From VRUE01 sp963725085 (GTDB lineage: Bacteria > Actinomycetota > Thermoleophilia > Solirubrobacterales > 70-9): a DNA stretch of 64,000 nucleotides. The stretch spans positions 1,054,001 to 1,118,000 of the forward strand of contig CAVRXM010000005.1 of NCBI GenBank assembly GCA_963725085.1. The letters are read 5' to 3'. The translations under genes and the position numbers were made by a program. The notes under the pieces were generated by a model that saw only the letters and a list, made by a program, of their open reading frames with translations, made no database searches and was not told the DNA's origin. Of the stretch, positions 20,336 to 28,321 are shown piece by piece. Each line of letters begins with the position of its first letter. The stretch's first letter is position 1.

Positions 20336-21152
20336 AGGCGATCGTGATCGCGGCGGCGATCGAGAAGAAGCCGACAGCGGCCATGCCGAGGATCTCGGCG
20401 GCGCGGGGGTTGGGGCCGAGGTTGCCGCGCTCGCCGGCGACGATGAAGAGGGCGCAGATGAAACCGCCGACGATCCCGCCGAGGTGGCCGCCGATGCTGA
20501 TCCCGGGGACGCCGAAGGTGAGGCCGAGGTTGATGAGGAGGATCACCCCGAGCTCCGAGGCGAGGGCATTGAGCCCGCGGCCGCGGGCGATCACGAAGGC
20601 GGCGCCGAAGAGGCCGAAGATCGCGCCCGAGGCTCCGACCGTGAGCTCGTTCGGGCTGGTCAGGGCAATCGCGCCGAAGGCGCCGGCGAAGAGCGAGGCG
20701 AAGTAGAGGGCCACGAAGCGCGGGGTGCCGATCGCCGGCTCGAGCAGGCGGCCGAGGACGAAGAGGGCGAACATGTTGAAGCCGATGTGGAAGAGCCCGG
20801 CGTGGAGGAAGCCGCCGGTCAGCAGCCGGTACCACTCGCCGTCGGCGACCGCGTTCCCCTGCAGGGCGAAGTTGGATATCACCGAGCCGCTGGTGCCGCT
20901 CAGCCCGCCGGCCCCACTCGCGATCTCGGCCAGGTAGGCGGCGACGTTGAGCGCGATCAGGACGATCGTCGCCGTGTAGCCGGTCGGTTCCAGCGCGGCC
21001 GCTCCGCGCCGCACCTGGGTCCGCTGGTTGGCGCACTCGGGGCAGCGCATCCCGACCGGGGTCGGCGTCATGCACTCGGGACAGATCGGGCGCCCGCAGG
21101 AGGAGCAGGAGACGCGGGTCTCGCGATCGGGGTGGCGGTAGCAGGTGGCCAT
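20334..21152 (-). CDS. rhomboid-family intramembrane serine protease with N-terminal zinc ribbon
   Basis: The 272-residue protein starts with a Cys-rich zinc-binding segment (CYRHPDRETRVSCSSCGRPI, then CPECMTPTPVGMRCPECANQ). It then has about six membrane segments, with the family motifs GGFLHAGLFHIGFNMFALFV, the catalytic serine motif TVGASGAIFGLFGAAF, and the catalytic His in ISIGGHLGGIVGGF. Both members of the Ser-His dyad are present, so it should be active in the cytoplasmic membrane. The zinc-ribbon plus rhomboid layout is common in actinobacteria. Its substrates are not known; the secreted protein downstream is a possible but untested candidate. Confidence 0.93.
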   Translation of the reverse strand: MATCYRHPDRETRVSCSSCGRPICPECMTPTPVGMRCPECANQRTQVRRGAAALEPTGYTATIVLIALNVAAYLAEIASGAGGLSGTSGSVISNFALQGNAVADGEWYRLLTGGFLHAGLFHIGFNMFALFVLGRLLEPAIGTPRFVALYFASLFAGAFGAIALTSPNELTVGASGAIFGLFGAAFVIARGRGLNALASELGVILLINLGLTFGVPGISIGGHLGGIVGGFICALFIVAGERGNLGPNPRAAEILGMAAVGFFSIAAAITIA

Positions 21153-21205
21153 CGAGCTGCGGAGCCTACAATCGCGGCGTCTTGGCCCCCAGCAAAGAGA
21201 CCCGA

Positions 21206-21643
21206 ATGGAGCCCCCGAGCCCGGCCCGGCTCTACGCGTCGCTGGCCGGCGCCCTGCTGGTGATGCTCGGCATCCTCGGCTTCTTCTACAGCGCCTCCTT
21301 CGGCAGCCCGGGAGAGGTCGACGACATGCTCGGCGCCTTCGCCGTCAACGGCTGGCTCAACGTCATCCACATCGCCCTCGGCGCAATTGGCCTCCTCGTC
21401 GCCGGCTTCGCCTCGCGCTCCTACTCGCTCTGGCTCGGCCTCGTGCTGGTCGTCCTCGGCGTCTGGGGCTTCGTCGTCGGCAGCGGCGACGCGATTCTCG
21501 GCTTCATCCCCACCAACACCGGTGACAACCTGCTCCACCTCGTTCTCGGCGCGCTCGGCCTCGCCGCCGCGGCCGCGACACCGCGACGGGTCGCGTCGGC
21601 GGACTCGACCGGCGCCCGGCGCCCGGCCGAGTCGGTCGAGTAG
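21206..21643 (+). CDS. DUF4383-type membrane protein
   Basis: The 145-residue protein from ATG 21206 has four membrane segments (LYASLAGALLVMLGILGFFY; NVIHIALGAIGLLVAGFAS; LWLGLVLVVLGVWGFVV; LLHLVLGALGLAAAAAT) with the family's loop NGWLNVIHIALG and TNTGDNLLHLVLGALG. The function of the family is unknown. It stands alone, divergent from the rhomboid gene with about 50 bases between starts, and converges on the sigma-factor pair. Confidence 0.82.
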   Translation: MEPPSPARLYASLAGALLVMLGILGFFYSASFGSPGEVDDMLGAFAVNGWLNVIHIALGAIGLLVAGFASRSYSLWLGLVLVVLGVWGFVVGSGDAILGFIPTNTGDNLLHLVLGALGLAAAAATPRRVASADSTGARRPAESVE

Positions 21644-21678
21644 AGCCGCGGAGCGCGACCGGGGCGAGCGTGGCGGGA

Positions 21679-22020
21679 CTAGGGCCGGACGCGGCCGGCG
21701 ATCGAGCGCAGGCCGCCCTTGGTCTGCTGGCGGCCGCGGCGGCGCATCTCGAGCAGGACGAGGGCGCCGGTCGCGACGCCGCCGGCACCGACCGCGATCA
21801 CCGGCCGGACCCAGTTGCGGGGGTCGCGAAGAGCCCGCAGCTCGCTCTCGGAGAGCTCCTCGGCCCAGTCGGAGAGCTCCTCGGCCGCGGCGGCGGTCAC
21901 CGCGGCCAGCGTGTCCTCGACCCGCCCGGAGAGGCGCTCGGGCGGCTCGATCGGCCGCAGCGCGTCCGAGAGCAGGCGCTCGAACTCGCCCGGGAATGCG
22001 GATTCGGCGGTTTCACTCAT
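21679..22020 (-). CDS. putative membrane partner of the ECF sigma factor
   Basis: The 113-residue protein from ATG 22020 (two codons upstream, ATG 22026 is also possible) has an acidic helical N-terminus (EFERLLSDALRPIEPPERLS; DWAEELSESELRALRDPRNW) and one membrane segment (VRPVIAVGAGGVATGALVLL) with a basic tail. Its start overlaps the end of the ECF sigma gene by a few bases, the usual arrangement for a cognate anti-sigma or sigma-regulatory protein. No zinc HxxxCxxC anti-sigma motif is present, so the assignment rests on context and topology. Confidence 0.6.
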   Translation of the reverse strand: MSETAESAFPGEFERLLSDALRPIEPPERLSGRVEDTLAAVTAAAAEELSDWAEELSESELRALRDPRNWVRPVIAVGAGGVATGALVLLEMRRRGRQQTKGGLRSIAGRVRP

Positions 22021-22576
22021 CGTCACCCATCTCCTCCTGGAGCTGTTTGATCGCGCGATGTATCAACACCTTGGTCGCCCCGTCGGTGCGACCCAGAGCG
22101 CGGGCGATCTCGCGGTTGTCCATGCCAAGGGCGAAGCGCATGATCAGCGCATCGCGCCGGTCGTCGGGCAGCTTGTCGAGATGCTCCATCACCTGGCGCA
22201 GCTCCTCGCGGCCGGCGGCGATCGCCTCGGTCCCGTGCTGGGTCGGGATCGGGTCGGCGCTCTCGAGCGAGGTCTGCGGCCGCCGCGAGCGGTCGCGGTA
22301 GAAGTTGAGCGCGAGATTGTGGGCGATCCGGATCAGCCACGGCCGCAGCGGCCGCCCGTCGGACTCGGCCCGCGCTCGCGGGAAGTGCCGGTAGGCCTGC
22401 AGAAAGGCCTGCTCGGTCAGGTCCTCGGCGTCGTGCGGGTTGCCGACCCGGTAGTAGGCGTAGGAGTAGACGTCGCGCAGATGGGTCCGGTAGAGGTCCT
22501 CGAACGCGCGGTCGATCTCCGCCTTCTCGGCCGGGTCGAGGCTCGCCGGTTCGACGTTCTCCGAGGCCGCGCTCAC
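22013..22576 (-). CDS. ECF-family RNA polymerase sigma factor
   Basis: The 187-residue protein from GTG 22576 has region 2 (FEDLYRTHLRDVYSYAYYRV; DAEDLTEQAFLQAYRHFPRA; PWLIRIAHNLALNFYRDRSR) and region 4 (LDKLPDDRRDALIMRFALGM; NREIARALGRTDGATKVLIH), complete for the family. It would direct polymerase to a small regulon, probably including its own promoter. The overlapping downstream gene encodes its likely membrane regulator. Confidence 0.93.
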   Translation of the reverse strand: MSAASENVEPASLDPAEKAEIDRAFEDLYRTHLRDVYSYAYYRVGNPHDAEDLTEQAFLQAYRHFPRARAESDGRPLRPWLIRIAHNLALNFYRDRSRRPQTSLESADPIPTQHGTEAIAAGREELRQVMEHLDKLPDDRRDALIMRFALGMDNREIARALGRTDGATKVLIHRAIKQLQEEMGDDE

Positions 22577-22643
22577 GACAACACCTCGTGCTTCGCTCGC
22601 TCGCTCTCATAATCCCCGGAAATCTCGCTCGCTCGCTCCGCAC

Positions 22644-24419
22644 TCACGCACCAAGCCTAGCCCCCGTCCTCGGGTACTCGCTCCCGATCTCGGCCCGCCG
22701 GGCCTGCTCGACCCGACGCAGGCCGGCGACCCATTCGTCGCCGTCGATCTCGCCCTCGATCAGCGCCGCCAGTCCGGTCAGCGCCTCGGCCGGGCTGCCG
22801 GCGGCGGCGACCGCGTGGGCGAGGAGCGGCACCGTGTCGAGCCCCTCCGATGCGTGGCCGATCAGCGCCGGGATCTCATCCGCCGGCGTGCCTTCGCCGA
22901 GCAGCTCGCCGGCGCGGCGGTTGCGGCCACTCGGCGCCATCAGCGTCGCGGTCAGGTCGCCGATTCCGGCCAGGCCCGTGAAGGTCTCGCGCTCGGCCCC
23001 GAGCGCCTCGGCGTACTCGATGCACTCGCTCCAGACCTCGGCGGCGGCGATCCCGGCCGCGTTGCGGCCGTAGGGCTCGGTCGCGGCCGCGGCGAGGACG
23101 GCGGCGTTCTTCGCCGCGCCCGCCATCTCGACCCCGGTCACGTCCCCCGAGCGCTCGCAGACGAGGCCGGCGGAGTCGAAGACCTCGCCGAGCTGCTGGC
23201 GGAGGTCGCGGTCGGCCGAGCCGAGGACGAGAGCGGCGGACCCGGAGACGGCCTCGCGGGCATGAGCCGGGCCGCCGAGACAGGCGATCGCCCGCGCCCG
23301 CACCCGCTCGCCGACGTACTCGGAGGGCAGCTTGCCCTGCGGTGCGATCAGGCCCTTGGTCAGGAGCAGGACCGAGGAGCGGTCGCTGATCCGGTCGGCG
23401 ATCGCGCCGACCGCCTGCGGCAGCGAGCCGGAGGGGATCGCGAGGCAGAGGAGGTCGAGGCCGGCGAGCTCGATCTCGGAGGCGGGCCGGACGTCGATCG
23501 AGTCGGGGAGCTCGACGTCTTCGAGGTAGTGCTGGTTGTAGCGCTCGGCGGCGAGCTCATCGGCCTGCTCGACGGTGCGGGTCCCGAGCTGGACGTCGAG
23601 GCCGCCGCGGGCGAGCAGGACGGCGACCGCCGTCCCCCAGCTGCCGGCGCCGATCACCGCGGCGCGGCGCATCGGCGGCAGGCCGCCCATCGCTTCCCAC
23701 TGCAGAAGGACGTTGGGCCAGATCCTCTCGGTCACCGTTTCGGCCAGCGCCTGCGAGGGCTCGGTCGCGCGCGGGAAGCGGACGGCGCGGCCGAGGCGGA
23801 CCCTGACCCGGCGCGGGCGGATCCTCCAGCCGCGGCGGACGTGCTCGGTGCCGACGACCGCCGTCGGCAGCACCGGGGCGCCGGTTTCGAGCGCGAGCCG
23901 GCCGACGCCGCGCTTGGGCTGGGCGAGCGAGCCGCTGCGGATCCGCGTCCCCTCGGGGAAGATGCAGACGGTGCCGCCGCGCTCGACGATCCGGCGCCCG
24001 GTCTCCACCGAGACCTCGTCGGACTCGCCGCGGCGGATCGGGAAGGCGCCGAGGCGGGAGATCAGCCAGGCCTGGAGCGGGTTGCGGAAGAGCTCGACCT
24101 TGGCGACGTAGTTCATCGGCCGCCGCCAGGGGAGGATCCCGCCGATCAGGAACGGGTCGAAGAAGCTGCGGTGGTTGGCGGCGACGATCAGCCCCCCCTT
24201 CAGCCCCTTCCCGTGCTCTTTGCCCTCGCGCCGGTAGCGGAAGTAGACGAGGCAGAACGGGGTCATGAAGATCCGCGCCAGCAGATACAGGACCCAGTTG
24301 ACCCCGTGTCTGCGCGTGTACTCGTGATAGCGGGCGAGGCGCTCGTCGCTCACGAAATCCGCCCGCGCGCCGTTGCGCGCGGACTCGGACAGGCGTGGGG
24401 GGTCGCCGCCGCGATCCAT
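22644..24419 (-). CDS. fusion of 1-acylglycerol-3-phosphate acyltransferase (PlsC) and glycerol-3-phosphate dehydrogenase (GpsA)
   Basis: A single uninterrupted frame of 591 residues holds two enzymes. Residues 30-245 are an acyltransferase with the HX4D motif ANHRSFFDPF (83-88), FRNPLQAWLISRLGAFPIRR and the FPEGTR motif (154-159). From residue 250 (MRRAAVIGAGSWGTAVAVLL; GAGSWG at 257-262) to the end is an NAD(P)-dependent glycerol-3-phosphate dehydrogenase with CLGGPAHAREAV, GVEMAGAAKNAAVLAAA and GLAGIGDLTATLMAPSGRNR (catalytic Lys and substrate loop). GpsA makes glycerol-3-phosphate and PlsC makes phosphatidic acid, so two steps of phospholipid synthesis are joined. ATG at residue 250 could also allow separate translation of GpsA. 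Confidence 0.9.
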   Translation of the reverse strand: MDRGGDPPRLSESARNGARADFVSDERLARYHEYTRRHGVNWVLYLLARIFMTPFCLVYFRYRREGKEHGKGLKGGLIVAANHRSFFDPFLIGGILPWRRPMNYVAKVELFRNPLQAWLISRLGAFPIRRGESDEVSVETGRRIVERGGTVCIFPEGTRIRSGSLAQPKRGVGRLALETGAPVLPTAVVGTEHVRRGWRIRPRRVRVRLGRAVRFPRATEPSQALAETVTERIWPNVLLQWEAMGGLPPMRRAAVIGAGSWGTAVAVLLARGGLDVQLGTRTVEQADELAAERYNQHYLEDVELPDSIDVRPASEIELAGLDLLCLAIPSGSLPQAVGAIADRISDRSSVLLLTKGLIAPQGKLPSEYVGERVRARAIACLGGPAHAREAVSGSAALVLGSADRDLRQQLGEVFDSAGLVCERSGDVTGVEMAGAAKNAAVLAAAATEPYGRNAAGIAAAEVWSECIEYAEALGAERETFTGLAGIGDLTATLMAPSGRNRRAGELLGEGTPADEIPALIGHASEGLDTVPLLAHAVAAAGSPAEALTGLAALIEGEIDGDEWVAGLRRVEQARRAEIGSEYPRTGARLGA

Positions 24420-24538
24420 CGGGGATCGCTACACGGGCGAACGCCCCTGGTTACCAGAGAGCGAGGTAGGGTTGAGCCGCAGGTTGCCGGCCGGGCGGGC
24501 CAAGGCCGCCCGGGACCCATCCCGAGGAGGTCTCACCG

Positions 24539-25201
24539 ATGCGGATCCGACCCAGGCTCACGTACGCGAACGTGGTCGCCACCCTGGCGCTGTTCCTGGC
24601 ACTGACCGGAGGCGCGGTCTGGGCGGCGAGCAAGATCAACGGCAAGCAGATCAAGAAGAACTCGATCCCCGGCAACCGGATCAAGAAGAGCACGCTGACG
24701 AACAACCAGCTGAAGAAGCAGACGATCACCAACGCCAAGATCAAGCCGGGCACGATCCAGCGGACCTCATTGGCGGCGGGCACCCTCCCCGGCGTGATCG
24801 TCGCCGACTCCTCGGCGACGAACCTCCCCGGAGCCACCACCGAAACTCCGCCGGGTCCGACCCCGGTCGCCCTGGCCGGAACCACATCATTCACCCCGGT
24901 CGGAGGCAAGAGCTACCAGCTTCAGGCCGAGGTCGCGGGGAATCCCGTTTCCACTCCGGGCGAATCCTGCCGCCCCGGCGTGCAGGTGTATGTGAACGGG
25001 GCGCCGACCACCTTCGTCGAAATCTTCGCCAGCGAAGCCCCTCCGGGCTTCGACACGCGGTTCCCGGAGGGGAGCTACACGACCAGCCTCCTGACCGAGT
25101 CCGGCCCGCAGCAGATCAGCGCCAAGGTGTTCGGCGACTCGGCTTGTGGCGGTGGGACCAGCCTGGAAAAGTTCAGGGTCGTGGTCGTCGAACTCGGCTA
25201 G
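24539..25201 (+). CDS. exported repeat protein with NS-I-KK-T-I repeats
   Basis: The 220-residue protein follows GAGGAGG (seven bases before the ATG). It has an N-terminal hydrophobic segment (NVVATLALFLALTGGAVWAA) and then about five short repeats of 10-11 residues such as KINGKQIKKNSI, GNRIKKSTL, NNQLKKQTI and NAKIKPGTI. A beta-rich domain with two Cys (GESCRPGV; GDSACGGGTS) makes up the C-terminal half. This N-terminal repeat layout is widespread in exported proteins of Solirubrobacterales-type genomes, from memory of those genomes. It is probably surface-exposed; function unknown. Confidence 0.75.
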   Translation: MRIRPRLTYANVVATLALFLALTGGAVWAASKINGKQIKKNSIPGNRIKKSTLTNNQLKKQTITNAKIKPGTIQRTSLAAGTLPGVIVADSSATNLPGATTETPPGPTPVALAGTTSFTPVGGKSYQLQAEVAGNPVSTPGESCRPGVQVYVNGAPTTFVEIFASEAPPGFDTRFPEGSYTTSLLTESGPQQISAKVFGDSACGGGTSLEKFRVVVVELG

Positions 25202-25584
25202 GCGAGCGGCGAGCAGTGAATCCGCTTGTGGCGGAGTAGGAGGTGATCTGACGAGGGCGGCCAGACCGCGATGCTCACCCAGCTGCAGGTGACGCCGTTT
25301 TCGCCGTGGAGATTCGAGACGCAGTCGACCCGGTGCCAGGATTGGCGCTTGCACGGGGTGACCGACCAGTTCGCGCAGCCCGAGGTCTTCGCGCAAACTG
25401 CCGCCGTTTCCCGCGAGATCGCCCGCTTCGCGAACCCGAATTCGAGCTGGTATTCGCCGTGGATCCGGAGCGGGTCTGCCCCGGCGCCCGAGTCGCTGCC
25501 TGAGCCGGCGGCGGAGGAGACGGCGAGGAGGGACAGCCCGAGCAATGCCACCAAAGCTGCCGCGAATAGAGGACGAATCGACAC
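25198..25584 (-). CDS. small secreted cysteine-rich protein
   Basis: The 128-residue protein has a signal peptide (LFAAALVALLGLSLLAVSSA) and a mature part with six cysteines (AVCAKTSGCANWSVTPC, then VDCVSNLHG, VTCSW, HCSPLA), so three disulfides are likely after export. I recognise no family. Its stop shares bases with the stop of the convergent repeat protein (CTAG). Confidence 0.65.
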   Translation of the reverse strand: MSIRPLFAAALVALLGLSLLAVSSAAGSGSDSGAGADPLRIHGEYQLEFGFAKRAISRETAAVCAKTSGCANWSVTPCKRQSWHRVDCVSNLHGENGVTCSWVSIAVWPPSSDHLLLRHKRIHCSPLA

Positions 25585-25629
25585 TACAGGCGATTTTCCG
25601 CCCGCAGACCCCAGCGGGCAACCTCGATA

Positions 25630-26484
25630 TTAGGTACGGAAGAACTCGATCACCGCGTTCGACCAGGCCGCGCGGTTGTCGGGCTCGAGGAAGGTGAAGT
25701 GGTCGCCGGGGACGACGGCTCTGGTTGAGTCGGGCAGCCCCTCGGCGATCTCCTCCGCCATCGGCCCGCCGAACGGGTCGTCCTCGGCGCTGAGCACCAG
25801 GGTCGGCGCCTCGATCCGCGCCAGGTACGGGCGCAGGTCCATCCCGGCGGCGATCGTGCCGTTGAAGTGGCGCAGCGCGTCGGAGTTCATCCCGGCGGCG
25901 ATCAGCGCCCGCGCGATCGGCTCGATGTCGGTGCCGAGCGGGGCCAGCACCCGGCCGGCCCGCTCGTAGAGGGCGATCAGCTCCTCGTCGTTCGCGTAGT
26001 TGCCGGCCTGCTGGTCCTGGAGGGCGGCGATCGCGTCCTCGAAGTAGGGCTGGCCCTGGTGGGTTGCGATCGGCCCCATGCGCCGCTGGCGGATGTCGTC
26101 GGTGAACCGGGTCGCGGTGCTGGCGAGGACGAGGCGCCCGACCCGCTCGGGGTGGGTGCCTGCCCAGACGATCGCGACGAAACCGCCGTGGGAGTGGCCG
26201 AGCAGATCGAGGCGGTCGAGGCCGAGGTGCTCCCGCACCGCCTCGATATCGGCGACGTAGTCCTCGAGGTCGTAGGCCGAGGCGTCCGCCGGCCGGCTCG
26301 AGTCGCCGGTTCCGCGCGGGTCGAGGAGCAGGAGGGTGCGCTCGGCAGCGAGCTCAGGCAGCTCACCGAAGTAGAGCGAGGAGAAGCCGGGGCCGCCGCA
26401 GTGGCAGAAGAGGGGCGGGCCGGAGCCGACCTCGCGCCAGGCGAGGGTGCGGCCGTCGTCGGTCTGCAGGCTCGGCACGGGCAC
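25630..26484 (-). CDS. alpha/beta hydrolase, proline-iminopeptidase-like
   Basis: The protein has about 284 residues from GTG 26484 (GTG 26478 is equally possible; a longer frame to 26616 has low-complexity sequence and overlaps the divergent gene). It has the oxyanion motif FCHCGGPGFSSLYFGEL, LLLDPRGTGDSS, the nucleophile elbow LLGHSHGGFVAIVWAG (Ser), SAEDDPFGG (Asp) and VVPGDHFTFLEPD (His), so the triad is complete. It resembles proline iminopeptidase and related ester/amide hydrolases. The substrate is not predictable. Confidence 0.87.
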   Translation of the reverse strand: MPVPSLQTDDGRTLAWREVGSGPPLFCHCGGPGFSSLYFGELPELAAERTLLLLDPRGTGDSSRPADASAYDLEDYVADIEAVREHLGLDRLDLLGHSHGGFVAIVWAGTHPERVGRLVLASTATRFTDDIRQRRMGPIATHQGQPYFEDAIAALQDQQAGNYANDEELIALYERAGRVLAPLGTDIEPIARALIAAGMNSDALRHFNGTIAAGMDLRPYLARIEAPTLVLSAEDDPFGGPMAEEIAEGLPDSTRAVVPGDHFTFLEPDNRAAWSNAVIEFFRT

Positions 26485-26594
26485 AAAGCTATCGCCCCCC
26501 GTCGGGGCGCCGCCGACCCGGGCTCGGCCAAGGTGCGGCGGGAGCCGTAGGGTCCCTGAGGTGAGCGCGGGAAGAGCCGAGGGGAAGCGACACG

Positions 26595-27296
26595 ATGCCT
26601 GAGGGACTGTCTCCACAGGAGGTCGGCAAGGAGATCGCAGGGCACGCCGAGGAGAGCGATCGGAAGGACTCCCACGAGCGGCGGGACCGCATCGTCTCGA
26701 TCCTCGAGGCGGTCCTCCTTGCCGTCGTTGCGCTCTTGGCAGCCTGGTCCGGCTACGCGGCGGCGAAGTGGAGCACCGAGTCGCGGGTCGGGCTTGCCGA
26801 AGCTGCGGCGGAGAGGACGAAAGCGAACCGCGCCAACCTCGAAGCCCTCGAGCTGCGGAGCTTTGACTCCTCGACCTTCGAGGCCTGGTTCGCCGCCTAC
26901 ACCGCCAAGAACCAGCAGGCGATGGAACTCGCCGAGCACCGCTTCCGCCCCGCGTTCCGGGTCGCCTTCGAGGCCTGGCGCGCCACCGAACCCGAGAACA
27001 ATCCGAACGCGCCTCCGGGGCCGACCTACATGCCGCAATACCGACAGCCCGGGCTGATCAAGGGAAGGGCGCTCGATGCGAAAGCGGACGCGGCATTCGA
27101 CGCCGGCGCGGAGGCCGGCGAGAGGTCCGACAAGTACGTGCGCGCCACGGTCTACCTCGCAAGCGTCCTCTTCCTGATCGGCATCAGCACGCGCTTCCCC
27201 CTGCGGGGCGGCAGGTACGCGCTGGTTGCGCTGGGGGCGGTGATGCTGGTCTTCTCGGTTATCCAGCTCCTGCAGCTGCCCGGTCCGCCGACCTGA
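26595..27296 (+). CDS. hypothetical membrane protein
   Basis: The 233-residue protein has a charged N-terminus (EIAGHAEESDRKDSHERRDR), one membrane segment (VSILEAVLLAVVALLAAWSG), a long helical external or cytoplasmic part rich in Ala/Glu (ESRVGLAEAAAERTKANRAN) and two closely spaced C-terminal membrane segments (TVYLASVLFLIGISTRFPL; YALVALGAVMLVFSVIQLLQ). The layout is like that of DUF4337-type proteins, but I am not certain of the family. It is divergent from the hydrolase gene. Confidence 0.65.
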   Translation: MPEGLSPQEVGKEIAGHAEESDRKDSHERRDRIVSILEAVLLAVVALLAAWSGYAAAKWSTESRVGLAEAAAERTKANRANLEALELRSFDSSTFEAWFAAYTAKNQQAMELAEHRFRPAFRVAFEAWRATEPENNPNAPPGPTYMPQYRQPGLIKGRALDAKADAAFDAGAEAGERSDKYVRATVYLASVLFLIGISTRFPLRGGRYALVALGAVMLVFSVIQLLQLPGPPT

Positions 27297-27316
27297 TCTC
27301 GTCGCGCGCAGGCCGG

Positions 27317-28321
27317 CTACCAGGCGCGCTCGATCATCTCGGTGAGCTCGGCGCGGGTCGGTGGCTGAGGGTTGAAGCCGATTTCCGCCCGCTGCAGCAT
27401 CGCCTCGACCGCCTCGTCGAGCTTCGTGCGATCGGCCCCCGCCTCGCCGAGGCCGAGCGGGTTGCCGCCGAGCTCGAGGATGCGCGGCTCGATCGCGGCC
27501 GGGTCGCACCCGATCGCCTCGGCGAGCGAGGCGATCGCGTCGGGCGCGCGCGGCTCCATGAAGGCCATCGCCCGCGGCAGGATCGCGGCGTTGGTCTCGG
27601 CATGGGGGCTGCCGCAGACGCGGACCAGGGTCTGGCAGACGACGTGGTGGATCGAGAACAGGCCGGAGTCGATCGCGTAGCCGCAGAGGATCGCGCCCTC
27701 GGCGAGGGCGGCGCGGTCGCGGGAATCGCGCGCTTCGTCGAGGGCGGAGGCGATCTGCCCCGCGCCTCGCAGCGCGGTCCACTCGGAGACCGGGTTGGCG
27801 AACGGCGTGTAGAGGGAGTCGGCGCCGTGGCCGAGGGCGTTCATCGCGCTCGCCCGCAGCCGCGCCTCGGAGTGTGACGTCATCGCCTCGGGGTCGGCGA
27901 TCACCAGCCGCGCCCGGATCAGGCCGATGACCCGCTCCTCGGCCCCGGCCGGAAGGCGGTGGATCCCGGTCATCTCGGCGCCCGAGAGCGTCGTCGGGAT
28001 CGCGGCGACGGTGGCGCCGGTGATCGCCGCGATCGCCTTCGCGGTGTCGATCACCCGGCCGCCGCCGTAGGCGACGAGGTTGCTCGACCTCGCCGTCTCG
28101 AGCAGCACCGCCGCGGTCTCCGGCACCTGGCCGGGGTCGACGAGGTGGGTCGTCTCGGCCGCCTCGCCGAGGATGGGAGCGTCGAGCAGCGCCCGTTCGG
28201 TGCTGAGCAGGTCGAAGCTGTTGAACCCGTGTTCGTCGAGCAGGTTCGGCGCGGCCTCGAGACCGCCGCGGCGGAAGACGACAACGCGGTCGGCGTCGCG
28301 CCAGGTGAAGTCGCGGCTCAC
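27317..28321 (-). CDS. maleylacetate reductase-like iron-containing alcohol dehydrogenase
   Basis: The 334-residue protein from GTG 28321 has NAD-binding VAYGGGRVIDTAKAIAAITG, AIPTTLSGAEMTGIHRLPAG, and the metal-site histidines in NALGHGADSLYTPFANPVSE, SIHHVVCQTLVRVCG and SPHAETNAAILPRAMAFM. The TTLSGAEMT form and modest length match maleylacetate reductases, which reduce maleylacetate to 3-oxoadipate in hydroquinone and chloroaromatic degradation. Its GTG overlaps the TGA of the upstream ring-cleavage-type dioxygenase gene (GTGA), so the two are translated together, which supports a shared aromatic pathway. Confidence 0.87.
   Translation of the reverse strand: MSRDFTWRDADRVVVFRRGGLEAAPNLLDEHGFNSFDLLSTERALLDAPILGEAAETTHLVDPGQVPETAAVLLETARSSNLVAYGGGRVIDTAKAIAAITGATVAAIPTTLSGAEMTGIHRLPAGAEERVIGLIRARLVIADPEAMTSHSEARLRASAMNALGHGADSLYTPFANPVSEWTALRGAGQIASALDEARDSRDRAALAEGAILCGYAIDSGLFSIHHVVCQTLVRVCGSPHAETNAAILPRAMAFMEPRAPDAIASLAEAIGCDPAAIEPRILELGGNPLGLGEAGADRTKLDEAVEAMLQRAEIGFNPQPPTRAELTEMIERAW

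Noticed and set aside
26485..26616. N-terminal extension of the alpha/beta hydrolase to 26616
   Set aside because: The added residues are low complexity, lack family similarity and overlap the start of the divergent membrane-protein gene.
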